This document shows, piece by piece, positions 17,801 through 26,385 of a stretch of 64,000 nt of DNA (position 1 is its first letter; each line of letters opens with the position of its first letter). The notes under the pieces are model-generated. The model worked only from the letters and a program-made list of their open reading frames with translations. It was not told the DNA's origin and ran no database searches. This stretch comes from Bacteroidota bacterium (GTDB lineage Bacteria; Bacteroidota; Bacteroidia; Cytophagales; Cyclobacteriaceae), in contig JAFDYU010000002.1 of the NCBI GenBank assembly GCA_018267285.1, forward strand, positions 1-64,000, written 5' to 3'. Both the position numbers and the translations under genes were made by a program.

Positions 17801-17931
17801 GGAAGTACGGAGCCATCGTCACCCGAAGTCACTTTTCCTGAAACTGCGCGTTGTTGTGCATATCCCGTAAAGGACAAACACACCAACAACATCATCAGGT
17901 ACCTGCTTAATGACAGATAGAATTTGATCAT
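14803..17931 (-). CDS. SusC/RagA-type TonB-linked outer membrane transporter
   Basis: The 1042-residue protein has a signal peptide and a carboxypeptidase-regulatory-like N-terminal domain (about 28-105: VSGKVTSGDDGSVLPGVNV). The SusC signature SEIVVVGYGTQEKKDVTGAV comes next, then a plug domain (about 115-245, LKDASATAIYGLRASNGVII) and a TonB-dependent barrel ending in RTFLLGLNLTF with a terminal aromatic residue. By family it imports oligosaccharides, here presumably maltodextrins, together with the SusD protein just downstream. It is the first gene of the minus arm. Its 224-base upstream region is shared with the divergent lacI gene and holds a LacI-type box. Confidence 0.95.
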   Translation of the reverse strand: MIKFYLSLSRYLMMLLVCLSFTGYAQQRAVSGKVTSGDDGSVLPGVNVLEKGTTNGTVTDANGEFKIAVGDNATLLFSFVGYKTQEIAIGSQSAVNVVLASDITSLSEIVVVGYGTQEKKDVTGAVVSVGTKDFNRAIISSPQDMLIGKVAGVQITTNDGAPGAGSKILIRGAGSISGSQDPLIVIDGYPIDNGGVAGVANPLSTIAPNDIESVTVLKDASATAIYGLRASNGVIIITTKKGKEGKPQFSFNSTLGMATPMKYFSVMNGDQYRKAVNDELAAGLPGLSAGAVKRLGTANTDWQKQIYQNAITSDNNIGVSGSIKNMPYRVSYGYTNQNGILKTTNFTRNSLNVNLTPTFLDGDLNAQVTFKGSYTEQNFGNTGAVGAATSFDPTQPVYNGNQNWGGYTTYTTLATANPDGSINPDGLPITIANANPVSLINQTNNRSYIYRGIGNVKLDYRLRFFPAIKITMNTGFDFATSQGHNNAPYNAAWTYGNGYGQNTNYTGENRSRLFDLYANYTKEINRHKIDVTAGYSYQAFEQISSNFSHSAPPTQAQWDAGTYGSAANNGGTPVVAPPAINYTDYQTAADGTGHYPNRSKYYPNTNTLLSFFGRINYSYADKYLITASFRDDASSRFGPNNRYQIFPSAALGWKISKEDFFSSVRAVSDLKLRASYGVTGNQYVGGQPYPYLPLYTQSNGLAQYQLGNSTINTWRPNAYDPNFKWETTTQADIGVDFGLLENRITGSIDVYQRNAENLINFIPVAAGSNLSNYITTNVGTLRNRGIEFAVNAQAVKTNDFEWNIGFNATHNENEVTKLLKNQDPNYPGVLTGFISGGVGTTIQNIQVGYPINSFFVNQQVYNQNGRPIEGMYVDRSGQGGDITANNNNKWRYYSPQPFLYMGLNSRVNYKNWDFYFQGRFSFGNYVYNNNLSSKAIYYQMYNQAGFFSNLPTAIKDTNFVLPQYYSSYYVENASFFKMDNISLGYSFQEIMNQKIKARVSFTVQNAFFVTKYKGLDPEVNGGIDNNIYPRPRTFLLGLNLTF

Positions 17932-18096
17932 AAGTGTATTTTAGTTTTAGGTTTAAAAAAGTTATTTGAAAGTGACACAATCATTCATTCATTTTAACTA
18001 CACTTGAAGTTGAAAAATGATTGCGGCTATGTCAAAGTAACTTGACGCGAATGTAAAAAACACTTGAACTCGCGTAAAAATTGCAGGAAACGAGCT

Positions 18097-18110
18097 CGCA
18101 ATCGTTTGCA
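18097..18110. promoter_or_regulatory. Putative LacI-family operator in susC/lacI divergent region
   Basis: The box reads CGCAATCGTTTGCA, an imperfect inverted repeat around a central CG, which is the usual design of LacI-family operators. It overlaps the upstream part of the lacI promoter and lies about 165 bases from the susC start. A near-identical core (CGCAATCGTTTT) recurs at 19243 before the GH31 gene. Binding by the adjacent LacI protein is inference. Confidence 0.5.
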
Positions 18111-18122
18111 ACTTTTTGTTCG

Positions 18123-18130
18123 TAAATTTG
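18123..18130 (+). promoter_or_regulatory. Bacteroidetes -7 box of lacI
   Basis: The box TAAATTTG matches the Bacteroidetes TAnnTTTG consensus exactly and ends 25 bases before the lacI ATG. A TTTG at 18105-18108, inside the operator box, may serve as the -33 element, although the 14-base spacing is short. Confidence 0.5.
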
Positions 18131-18155
18131 TTCCTATAAGCTACAAACTTTTTTC

Positions 18156-19202
18156 ATGAATTTCAACCAGGTTACTATCAAAGACATTGCCCGCGAGTTG
18201 GGCATTTCACCCTCCACGGTTTCGCGCGCGCTGAAAGATCATCCCGACATCAGTGTCGAAACAAAAAAAGCAGTCAATGCGCTGGCCGAAAAACTCAATT
18301 ACCAGCCCAACATTGTGGCACTTAATCTTCGTCAGCGAAAAACCAACACCATCGGTGTGATCATCCCTGAAATTGTACACTTCTTTTTCTCCACCATCAT
18401 CAGCGGTATTGAAGATGTTGCCTACCAGGCGGGCTACAATGTAATCCTTGCGCAATCGAACGAATCGTATCAACGTGAAGTTACCGACATGAAGGCGCTC
18501 TTCAACAGCCGCGTTGACGGCATGCTGCTGTCGCTCTCGCGTGAAACCATGAACTTCGATCATATCGAATCTATTATAGCCCGCGGTGTGCCGATTGTTT
18601 TTTACGACCGTATGTACGACACGCCTCAGTGCAGCAAAGTAATTGTGGACGATTACTCAGGTGCCAACGAGGCAGTGTTGCACATGATCGACCAGGGCTG
18701 CGAACGGCTGGCTCACCTCATGGCAGCACCCAACCTGAAGATCAGCATCGATCGGCTAAAAGGTTTTGAAGACGCTTTAAAAGAAAACAACATGACGCCC
18801 AACCCCGAGTGGATTGTGGAATGTAGGTCTGGCACTTTTGAAGAAGGTAAACGCGCTACCAAAAAACTTTTATCTATGCCCAACCCACCCGATGCCATCT
18901 TTGCCAACAACGACCCCATGGCGATGGGCGCCATGATGGCGATTAAAGAGAAAGGGCTGCGCATTCCGCAAGACATTGCCGTGGTGGGTTTCAGTAATTG
19001 GTTTTTTGGAGAGCTGATGGATCCCTCGCTCACCACTGTAGACCAACCCGGATTTGAGATGGGCCAGGAAGCTGCACGGCTTTTGATCCGGCAAATTGAG
19101 ATGAAAGAAAAAAACAAAGGCGAACCCTCACCCGAAACCAAAACCTTGAAAACAAAATTGGTCGTTCGCAATTCTTCGCAAAAGCGAAATGCACCGAAAT
19201 AA
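18156..19202 (+). CDS. LacI family transcriptional regulator
   Basis: The 348-residue protein has an N-terminal helix-turn-helix (VTIKDIARELGISPSTVSRAL, about 7-27) and hinge helix (YQPNIVALNLRQRKT). A periplasmic-binding-like effector domain follows (about 60-340: IGVIIPEIVHFFFSTIISGI; DAIFANNDPMAMGAMMAIKE; VVGFSNWFFGELMDPSLTTV). By position between the SusCD arm and the GH31-transporter arm it is the likely local regulator, sensing a maltose-type sugar. Classical Bacteroides sus uses SusR instead, so this is the LacI-type arrangement seen in other Bacteroidota. Autoregulation is suggested by the operator box overlapping its promoter. Confidence 0.92.
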   Translation: MNFNQVTIKDIARELGISPSTVSRALKDHPDISVETKKAVNALAEKLNYQPNIVALNLRQRKTNTIGVIIPEIVHFFFSTIISGIEDVAYQAGYNVILAQSNESYQREVTDMKALFNSRVDGMLLSLSRETMNFDHIESIIARGVPIVFYDRMYDTPQCSKVIVDDYSGANEAVLHMIDQGCERLAHLMAAPNLKISIDRLKGFEDALKENNMTPNPEWIVECRSGTFEEGKRATKKLLSMPNPPDAIFANNDPMAMGAMMAIKEKGLRIPQDIAVVGFSNWFFGELMDPSLTTVDQPGFEMGQEAARLLIRQIEMKEKNKGEPSPETKTLKTKLVVRNSSQKRNAPK

Positions 19203-19242
19203 TGAGTTCAGAAAAATTCGGAATCCGAATTTAAAACATTAC

Positions 19243-19256
19243 CGCAATCGTTTTCT
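19243..19256. promoter_or_regulatory. Second putative LacI-family operator, before GH31
   Basis: The box CGCAATCGTTTTCT shares its first 11 bases with the box at 18097-18110. It lies in the 125-base gap between lacI and the GH31 gene, 72 bases before the latter's ATG. The right half is weaker (TTTTC instead of TTTGC). Its presence suggests that the GH31-transporter-esterase unit has its own regulated promoter. Confidence 0.4.
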
Positions 19257-19327
19257 GTTCTTTTTCGGCTGATGCCTTGGGGAAATCAAAAACAAATCAG
19301 TTTACTTCAAATTGATTTTTAGTTTTT

Positions 19328-21721
19328 ATGACCCATTCTACTACCAGTCAGCGTCTCGGCAACGTTACATCCTTCAAGAATGAAGGAGCCGTTTTTTGTG
19401 CTGACACCACACACGGCAAATTCCGTATTACGGTTTATTCCGAATCTATTTTTAGGATTGCCATCACCCGGCAAACCGATTTCGAAAGTTTCTCGTATTC
19501 GGTAGTTGCCGATCCGGAAACTATAAAAACCGATTGTCAGGAGTCTGCTGAGCAAATCACGATCAAAACAAAAGCCTGCCGGCTTATTATTGACAAAAAC
19601 CCAGCTCGTTTTTCATTTCAGACGTTGGACGGCAACATCATTAATGAAGACGACTCCCTTGGGGTTTCCTGGATTGGCGAGCAAGTTACCGCCTACAAAA
19701 AATTGCAGCCCGGTGAACGTTTCCTCGGCCTGGGAGAAAAAACCGGAAACCTCGACAGGCGTGGCACCGCTTATCAAAACTGGAACACCGATGCATACGG
19801 TTACAATACGGGCACGGATCCTTTGTATGCCTCCATCCCTTTTTATATGGGTGCACACAACGGGCTATGTTATGGAATCTTTTTCGATAACACCCATAAA
19901 ACCTTCTTCAACTTCGGTGCCTCCAACCAGCGCTTTTCAAGTTTTGCCGCAGATGCCGGTGAAATGAATTATTATTTTATTTACGGGAGCACCGTTGCCG
20001 AGATACTGCAACACTACACCCACCTTACCGGGCGCATGGAGCTGCCCCCGCTCTGGGGCCTGGGCTATCAGCAGTGCCGTTACAGCTATTATCCCGACAA
20101 AGAGGTGCTTAACCTGGCGCGTACCTTCCGCGAAAAAGAAATTCCGGCCGATGCCATCGTGCTCGACATCCACTACATGGATCAGTACAAAATTTTTACT
20201 TGGGATAAAAAGAAGTTTGCACAACCACAAGAAATGCTTGACTCCTTGAAGAAGTCGGGCTTTCATGTGGTGATCATGTGCGACCCCGGTATAAAAACAG
20301 AACCCGGGTACGAGCCTTACGATGATGGACTTAAAAATGATGTCTTTTTAAAATACCCGGACGGAGAAAATTATTCCGGCCAGGTGTGGCCGGGCTGGTG
20401 CTGTTTCCCCGACTTCACCAATCCTAAAACACGAGCTTGGTGGGCAGAAAAATTCAAAGCGTATGTAGAACTTGGTGTGGATGGATTTTGGAACGACATG
20501 AACGAAATCGCCACTTGGGGGCAGTCGCTTCCCGAAAATATTGAATTCGATTTTGAAGGGAACAAAGCTACCTCGCGCAAAGGGCGCAATGTGTACGGCA
20601 TGCAGATGGCACGCAGTACGTACGAAGGCACCAAGAAATTATTGGAGGGCAAGCGTCCGTTTAACCTTACTCGTTCAGGTTTTGCGGGCATCCAGCGCTA
20701 TGCCGCCATCTGGACGGGAGATAACGGTTCGTACGATGAACACATGCTGTTGGGTGTTCGGCTGGTAAACAGCCTGGGGCTTTCGGGTGTGGCGTATGCC
20801 GGGTACGATACCGGTGGGTTTGTAGGCGATGCCACTCCAAAATTATTTGCGCGTTGGATATCCATCGCCTCGCTCTCTCCGTTCTTCCGCACGCATTCAA
20901 TGATCAACTCACGCGACAGTGAGCCGTGGAGCTACGGTGAAGAAGTAGAGATGATCAGCCGAAATTACATACGGCTCCGTTACCAACTCCTGCCGTACAT
21001 CTATTCTTTGTTTTATGAAGCTGCGCAGACCGGGATGCCCATCCAACGGTCGCTTGCTATTGAATATCCGCACGAGCCGCTCGTGTACAACAGCAACTAT
21101 CAGCATGAGTATTTGTTTGGACCTAATATACTCGTGGCTCCGGTAGAAAGCACCAAAGAGCTGACCAAAGTATTTCTGCCTGCTGGCGAGTGGTATTATT
21201 TATACTCTGGAAAAATGTACACGGGCGACCGGGAAATTTTAATCGAATGCCCCACTCATAAACTTCCCGTTTTTGTTAAGGCCGGGGCTGTGCTGCCCAT
21301 GCAGAAAGCTATAATGACCACAGCAGAAAAAACGAATGAACTGATTTTGCACGTGTATGCCGGAAAGGTATCAAGCGAGTTTACATTATATACCGATGAT
21401 GGCGAAACATTCAAGTATGAGCAGTCGGAATTTTCAAAACGGAAAATTGAATATCGATCAAACCAAAATCAATTGATCCTTCATAAGTCTGAAGGCTTGA
21501 TGCAATCACCTTACGAAAAAATACGATTGGTTTTCCACGGGTTGGCTTCTGCCCATATCCTGGTTAACCAGCAACAAAAAAATCTTATTCAAACCAATCA
21601 TTCTTATTTCTTGCCCATGGAAAAATTTGATCCGTTCTTTGAACCTGAGAACCTGGGTGAAGAGGTAGTGCAAACTCTACAACTAGATTACACCGCACAC
21701 CACATAGAAGTGAGCTGGTAG
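19328..21721 (+). CDS. GH31 family alpha-glucosidase, cytoplasmic
   Basis: The 797-residue protein has an N-terminal galactose-mutarotase-like beta domain (about 30-230). The GH31 barrel follows, with nucleophile D390 in DGFWNDMNE and acid/base D465 in AIWTGDNGS, then C-terminal beta domains (from about 600). The GLGEKTGNLDRRG motif is also typical. No signal peptide is present (MTHSTTSQRL), so it acts inside the cell, releasing glucose from imported maltooligosaccharides. It is the first gene of a plus-strand unit with the transporter (47-base gap) and esterase genes, behind the second operator box. Confidence 0.93.
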   Translation: MTHSTTSQRLGNVTSFKNEGAVFCADTTHGKFRITVYSESIFRIAITRQTDFESFSYSVVADPETIKTDCQESAEQITIKTKACRLIIDKNPARFSFQTLDGNIINEDDSLGVSWIGEQVTAYKKLQPGERFLGLGEKTGNLDRRGTAYQNWNTDAYGYNTGTDPLYASIPFYMGAHNGLCYGIFFDNTHKTFFNFGASNQRFSSFAADAGEMNYYFIYGSTVAEILQHYTHLTGRMELPPLWGLGYQQCRYSYYPDKEVLNLARTFREKEIPADAIVLDIHYMDQYKIFTWDKKKFAQPQEMLDSLKKSGFHVVIMCDPGIKTEPGYEPYDDGLKNDVFLKYPDGENYSGQVWPGWCCFPDFTNPKTRAWWAEKFKAYVELGVDGFWNDMNEIATWGQSLPENIEFDFEGNKATSRKGRNVYGMQMARSTYEGTKKLLEGKRPFNLTRSGFAGIQRYAAIWTGDNGSYDEHMLLGVRLVNSLGLSGVAYAGYDTGGFVGDATPKLFARWISIASLSPFFRTHSMINSRDSEPWSYGEEVEMISRNYIRLRYQLLPYIYSLFYEAAQTGMPIQRSLAIEYPHEPLVYNSNYQHEYLFGPNILVAPVESTKELTKVFLPAGEWYYLYSGKMYTGDREILIECPTHKLPVFVKAGAVLPMQKAIMTTAEKTNELILHVYAGKVSSEFTLYTDDGETFKYEQSEFSKRKIEYRSNQNQLILHKSEGLMQSPYEKIRLVFHGLASAHILVNQQQKNLIQTNHSYFLPMEKFDPFFEPENLGEEVVQTLQLDYTAHHIEVSW

Positions 21722-21768
21722 TCGGGAAATAGTATAATTTTACTTAAATTTTTTTTAACCTTCTTTCG

Positions 21769-23076
21769 ATGATTTCATCACTTGCGAAACCACACCTCAG
21801 CTTTTGGCAAATCTGGAACATGAGTTTCGGTTTTTTTGGAATACAATTCGGGTGGTCGTTGCAGATGTCGAACATGAGTGCGATCTACGAATTTCTACAT
21901 GCCGAACCGGATGAAATCCCGTTGTTGTTTCTGGCCGCACCGCTTACCGGGCTCATCGTGCAACCCATCATTGGTTATTTCAGCGATCACACCTGGCATC
22001 CGCTGTTGGGCAGACGAAGGCCTTACTTTTTAGCGGGCGCCCTGCTGAGCACCATAGCACTGGTGTGGATGCCCAACTCCTCTTCGCTGTGGATGGCGGC
22101 CGGTTTGCTTTGGATCATGGATACGTCCATCAATATTTCCATGGAGCCCTTTAGGGCTTTTGTTGCCGATAAATTGGACGAACGCCAGCGCACGTCTGGG
22201 TTTGCCATGCAAAGCCTGATGATCGGCATTGGTGCCTGCATTGCTTCTGCGCTGCCCTGGATTTTGCGCAACTGGCTGCACCTGAATGATGCCGGAAGCA
22301 CGGGTATTCCTTCAACTGTAAAATTTTCATTTTACATTGGTGCCGTTGCTTTCTTGCTTTCGGTGCTTTACACCATCGTTACAACAAAAGAATATCCACC
22401 CGTTACTAACTCGGCAGAAAAAGGAAAAGGAAACCGAAAAGGCATTGGCGCTGGGCTCAAAGAAATTTTTTATGCGATCGTAAACATGCCTGGGCGTATG
22501 CACAAACTTGCACTCGTTCAGTTTTTCACGTGGCCGGGTTTGTTCCTCATGTGGTTTTACTATTCGCCTGCGGTGGCTCGAAATATTTTCGGTGCCGCAA
22601 ACGAATCCGATCCCCTGTATGCACACGGAATTGAATTTGCCGGGCTTACACTGTCGTTCTATAATGTTGTAACCTTTCTCTTCGCACTCGTGATTCCCCT
22701 CATCGCCAATAAGATCGGCAGAAAATACACGCATGCACTTTGCCTGTTAGCCGGTGCATTGGGTTTAATTTCTGTGGCTTTCATTTCTAACCCCAATCTT
22801 CTTTTTGTGTCCATGACCGGTGTGGGCATTGCCTGGGCCAGCATCTTGTCTATGCCCTATGCCATGTTGAGTGGCTGCCTCCCCGAAAACAAGATTGGAA
22901 TCTATATGGGCATTTTCAATTTTTTCATCGTACTTCCTGAGATCATTGCCTCTTTGTTTTTCGGATGGTTCATGGCTCACGTTCTCGACAACAACAGGCT
23001 TGCCGCAGTGATGCTCGGAGGCGTTTTAATGATTGTAGCTGCCCTGGTGTGCTTACGGTTAAACGAAGAAGACTAA
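21769..23076 (+). CDS. MFS sugar transporter, SLC45/MalT-like
   Basis: The 435-residue membrane protein has about twelve predicted membrane helices. It carries GPH/SLC45-type signatures: FGIQFGWSLQMSNMSAIYEF in helix 1, then LGRRRPYFLAGALLS after helix 3 and NISMEPFRAFVADKL in helix 4. Members move sucrose or maltose with protons or cations across the inner membrane. Here it should carry maltose or maltodextrins released in the periplasm by the GH13 enzyme to the GH31 glucosidase encoded just upstream. The esterase gene follows after 13 bases. Confidence 0.9.
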   Translation: MISSLAKPHLSFWQIWNMSFGFFGIQFGWSLQMSNMSAIYEFLHAEPDEIPLLFLAAPLTGLIVQPIIGYFSDHTWHPLLGRRRPYFLAGALLSTIALVWMPNSSSLWMAAGLLWIMDTSINISMEPFRAFVADKLDERQRTSGFAMQSLMIGIGACIASALPWILRNWLHLNDAGSTGIPSTVKFSFYIGAVAFLLSVLYTIVTTKEYPPVTNSAEKGKGNRKGIGAGLKEIFYAIVNMPGRMHKLALVQFFTWPGLFLMWFYYSPAVARNIFGAANESDPLYAHGIEFAGLTLSFYNVVTFLFALVIPLIANKIGRKYTHALCLLAGALGLISVAFISNPNLLFVSMTGVGIAWASILSMPYAMLSGCLPENKIGIYMGIFNFFIVLPEIIASLFFGWFMAHVLDNNRLAAVMLGGVLMIVAALVCLRLNEED

Positions 23077-23089
23077 ACTCATTTAGAAT

Positions 23090-24295
23090 ATGAAAATAAA
23101 ACTAGTTGCCGGTCTGTTGTTGTTGTCAACAAATCTTATTGCACAGAATTTTTCTTTGTTTACAACTACACTGAAAGAATTGGAACGTGCATCGGCAATC
23201 TCCGATTCGGCAATCCGTACTTCTGAACTTCAAAAGTTGTGGTCTTCACTTCAACAGCAAAATCGGATCCCGCTCGTAGTTGAAGATTCGGTTGCTTTTC
23301 TATACCGGGGAAACGCCAACTCGGTAGTTTGGTCGGGAGATTTTAATGGCTGGGGTCACGATAAAAATTTCAACAACGAAGGAAAAAAATTAGGGGCCTC
23401 CAAGATTTGGATTTTAAAAACAGCTTTTCCAAAAGATGCCAGGTTCGATTACAAAATAATCCGCAACGGATCCGATTACATTTTAGATCCTGAAAACAAG
23501 AATGAGCAATGGAGCGGCATGGGTGGAGGAAGCCCCAATTCGGAACTGCGAATGCCACTGTGGAAACAAAGCCCCGAACAGGACTTCCACAACGACACAC
23601 CCCGCGGAACTGTAAAAAAAGATATTTTGATAAACAGCAAGCTGCTTGGCTATGCAATTACCTACAGTGTCTATTTGCCAAACGGATACGAAAAGCTGGG
23701 TAAACTTCCGGCCATTTATGTTACCGATGGATACGAATACCTGCATCCCAAGCTTGGCAACATGGCTACCGTACTTGATAATCTGATTGCAACAAAAAGA
23801 ATAAAGCCTATCGTTGGTATTTTTATTGATCACCGCGAGCCTTCCAACCGTTCGAACAACAAGCGCATGCAAGAGCTTGCCATGAACAGTACGTATCTCG
23901 ATTTCTTTGTAAAAGAACTGATACCTGAAGTAGAAAAAAATTACCCGATTATTTCGCAGGCAAAACAACGCGCCATCCTCGGCACCTCTATGGGTGGCCT
24001 TACCGCAGCCTACTTTGTTTTTGAGCGGCCCGATGTATTTGGCAAGGCCGGCATACAATCACCCGCTTTTTGGATCAAGCCCCAAATCTTCCAATTAGGC
24101 GCAGCGCAAACCAACCCCAAAGTAAAAATATCTATGACAACCGGAGTGGTTAACGACACGGGCAAAGAAAGCAGGAGGATGAAGGAAATATTAACCGAAC
24201 GCAATTGCGAGTACCATTACCGCGAAGTAAACGAAGGCCACAGCTGGGGTAACTGGAAAAACCTGCTCGCTGACGTGCTTACCGACTTATTTTAA
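23090..24295 (+). CDS. Exported CBM48-esterase (Esterase D / enterochelin esterase-like)
   Basis: The 401-residue protein has a signal peptide (about 1-18, NLIAQ). A CBM48/E-set-like domain covers about 60-155 (VAFLYRGNANSVVWSGDFNG). An alpha/beta hydrolase of the putative esterase family follows, with the nucleophile elbow GTSMGG (Ser about 303) and a late catalytic His in EGHSWGNW. Family members cleave esters, including siderophore and feruloyl esters. In this locus a role in removing acyl groups from glycans is possible but unproven. It is last in the GH31-transporter unit. Its placement in a starch locus is unusual. Confidence 0.85.
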   Translation: MKIKLVAGLLLLSTNLIAQNFSLFTTTLKELERASAISDSAIRTSELQKLWSSLQQQNRIPLVVEDSVAFLYRGNANSVVWSGDFNGWGHDKNFNNEGKKLGASKIWILKTAFPKDARFDYKIIRNGSDYILDPENKNEQWSGMGGGSPNSELRMPLWKQSPEQDFHNDTPRGTVKKDILINSKLLGYAITYSVYLPNGYEKLGKLPAIYVTDGYEYLHPKLGNMATVLDNLIATKRIKPIVGIFIDHREPSNRSNNKRMQELAMNSTYLDFFVKELIPEVEKNYPIISQAKQRAILGTSMGGLTAAYFVFERPDVFGKAGIQSPAFWIKPQIFQLGAAQTNPKVKISMTTGVVNDTGKESRRMKEILTERNCEYHYREVNEGHSWGNWKNLLADVLTDLF

Positions 24296-24363
24296 GTAGC
24301 CACTCGCTGTTTTTTTTAGTTCATTCGAGGTGCTTATCTTGAGCCTCAATCCCAAATAACCCC

Positions 24364-25470
24364 ATGAAAAAATTGCAGTATGTACTGTTTCTGCTGATGG
24401 CAGGAGCACTTCTCAAGGCCTGTGTATCGGGTAAAGCAGCCCTGAAACAAGGAGATTACTACGATGCCGTACTCGAGTCGGTAAAGCGTCTTCGCGAAAG
24501 TGTAAAAAATAAAAAGGCCACTCAAGTACTCACACAAGCTTATCCGCTCGCTATTGATTTCATAGACACAGGCATACAAAACGGAATAAAATCAGACGAC
24601 CCCAGAAAATGGCGCAATGCCGTTGAAGGTTATCAGAAAATAAATTTTATCAACGACCAGATTAAAACCTCTCTGGGCGCCATGAAAATCATCACCAACC
24701 CGCAGACGCGCTTCAAAGAATTGGCTGACGCCAAAGATAAGGCTGCCGATGAAGCCTATAACGAAGGCATTAACTTTATGATGAAGGCAACACGCAACGA
24801 TTACAAGCAGGCATACTACGACTTTAAAGATGCCAACAATTACGAAATGGGTTTTAAGGAATCGGTGGAAATGATGAACCAAGCAGAGTTCAACGCTACA
24901 CTGCGGGTTGCTTATGAAGAAACTAACAATTCCAGATTCAATTACGGCAGTTTTCAGCCTGTGGTCAGTTCACTGCAGCGGCTGTTTTTGTCGTTCAAGC
25001 CCGTTGCACAAAAAGACACCGTGCCTCCGCAACAATATTTAAAAATCACCTTCAACGGCTACCAACAAAACAGGCCGAGCTACTCGTCTAATGCGGAGAC
25101 TTTATCAAAACAGGTTGTTACTGGACAGCAAAAAGGGGCTGACGGAAAAATGCAAAATGTATATAAGACCGTAACTGCGCAAGTAACCTATTATCACAAA
25201 CTCATTACGGCAACTGCGTATGCCAACATCACCATTACCGATGCCGCCAACAATGCGGTTCTGCAAAATCTGAATTTAGACAGTCCTTACAATTGGTCTT
25301 ACGATTGGGCCAGCTATCAAGGCGACAAACAAGCTCTCTCCGGAAATGCCTCCACGTTGGTGCAGCGCAAAGAGGCATTTCCCAACGATCAGAACTTATT
25401 CAACCAAACTATAAACAACCTGCAGGGCAATGTAAGCCAACAATTAAAATCTTTCTACTCACAGTATTGA
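24364..25470 (+). CDS. Lipoprotein of unknown function
   Basis: The 368-residue protein has a lipoprotein signal (lipid Cys20, ALLKACVSG). Residues 25-180 are helical and TPR-like in pattern (ALKQGDYYDAVLESVKRLRE; NDYKQAYYDFKDANN). A mixed C-terminal part (about 215-335) is rich in Tyr and Asn. I do not recognise a named family. It follows the esterase gene by 68 bases on the same strand but has no visible link to sugar metabolism. A membrane-anchored scaffold or stress lipoprotein is possible. Confidence 0.75.
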   Translation: MKKLQYVLFLLMAGALLKACVSGKAALKQGDYYDAVLESVKRLRESVKNKKATQVLTQAYPLAIDFIDTGIQNGIKSDDPRKWRNAVEGYQKINFINDQIKTSLGAMKIITNPQTRFKELADAKDKAADEAYNEGINFMMKATRNDYKQAYYDFKDANNYEMGFKESVEMMNQAEFNATLRVAYEETNNSRFNYGSFQPVVSSLQRLFLSFKPVAQKDTVPPQQYLKITFNGYQQNRPSYSSNAETLSKQVVTGQQKGADGKMQNVYKTVTAQVTYYHKLITATAYANITITDAANNAVLQNLNLDSPYNWSYDWASYQGDKQALSGNASTLVQRKEAFPNDQNLFNQTINNLQGNVSQQLKSFYSQY

Positions 25471-25554
25471 CAATTGTTAGCCAGCCGACAAACGCGCAGC
25501 ATCCGGATGAACCTTTTCTTCGTACATAGGTTTATTAACCAATAGCATCAGCTT

Positions 25555-26169
25555 ATGAAAAAATTATGGGTAACGGCTGTACTGATAAGTTTACTCGTTA
25601 TGCAGGGAGCATCTCAAAATGATAAAAATATGAATGAACTTAAAACGGCAACATTTGGGGCGGGCTGCTTTTGGTGTACTGAAGCAGTGTTTCTCAATGT
25701 AAATGGGGTAACTAAAGTTGTATCGGGGTATTCCGGAGGGAAAGTAAAAAAACCTACGTACAAAGAAGTGTGCACCGGGCTTACCGGTCATGCGGAAGTT
25801 ACCCAGATTACCTACGACCCCAAAGTAGTTTCATTTGAAGACTTGCTGGAAATTTTCTGGAATACACACGACCCAACCACGCTCAACCGCCAGGGAGCCG
25901 ATGAAGGTACCCAGTACCGATCTGTTATTTTTTATGCCGATGAAGAACAGCATAAAATAGCAGAACAATACAAGGCACAGTTGGAAGCCTCGCACGTTTA
26001 CAAAAGCCCGGTAGTTACAGAAATCAGTCCGTTAACCAATTTTTATCCTGCCGAGGATTATCACCAGAATTACTATGCCTTAAATCCAAATCAAGGTTAT
26101 TGCCAATATGTTATCCGCCCTAAAGTGGAAAAATTCAAAAAGCATTTTGCCAACAAATTGAAAAAATGA
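25555..26169 (+). CDS. msrA: Peptide-methionine (S)-S-oxide reductase MsrA, exported
   Basis: The 204-residue protein has an N-terminal signal peptide (about 1-20). The MsrA domain carries the catalytic motif GAGCFWCTEAVF (nucleophile Cys38), the GHAEVTQITYDP motif and a late QGYCQYVI cysteine region suitable for disulfide recycling. It reduces methionine S-sulfoxide in damaged proteins; the signal peptide places it in the cell envelope. A bidirectional terminator closes the gene downstream. Confidence 0.95.
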   Translation: MKKLWVTAVLISLLVMQGASQNDKNMNELKTATFGAGCFWCTEAVFLNVNGVTKVVSGYSGGKVKKPTYKEVCTGLTGHAEVTQITYDPKVVSFEDLLEIFWNTHDPTTLNRQGADEGTQYRSVIFYADEEQHKIAEQYKAQLEASHVYKSPVVTEISPLTNFYPAEDYHQNYYALNPNQGYCQYVIRPKVEKFKKHFANKLKK

Positions 26170-26335
26170 CGGAATATTTTGGATGGAGACATCAAAATAA
26201 CCATCTCGCTTACAGGTTATTGCCCTCCAATCATAATTAATAGAATTCTAACACTAAAAATGTAACTTCTTGAACCTATCTCCGTTTTGGCTATACAAGT
26301 AGAGTAATTCTCTCATAGGTTTAGGTTTAGGTAAC

Positions 26336-26366
26336 AAAAAAACCCTCAGGCGGAGGGTTTTTTTGT
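26336..26366. terminator. Bidirectional terminator between msrA and the HAMP-GAF-PAS gene
   Basis: An A-run leads into CCCTC, a short loop, then GAGGG and a run of seven T (GGGTTTTTTTG). The stem with T-runs on both strands fits a shared factor-independent terminator for two convergent genes. Confidence 0.85.
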
Positions 26367-26385
26367 TTTTTTGTGTTGACGAGTT

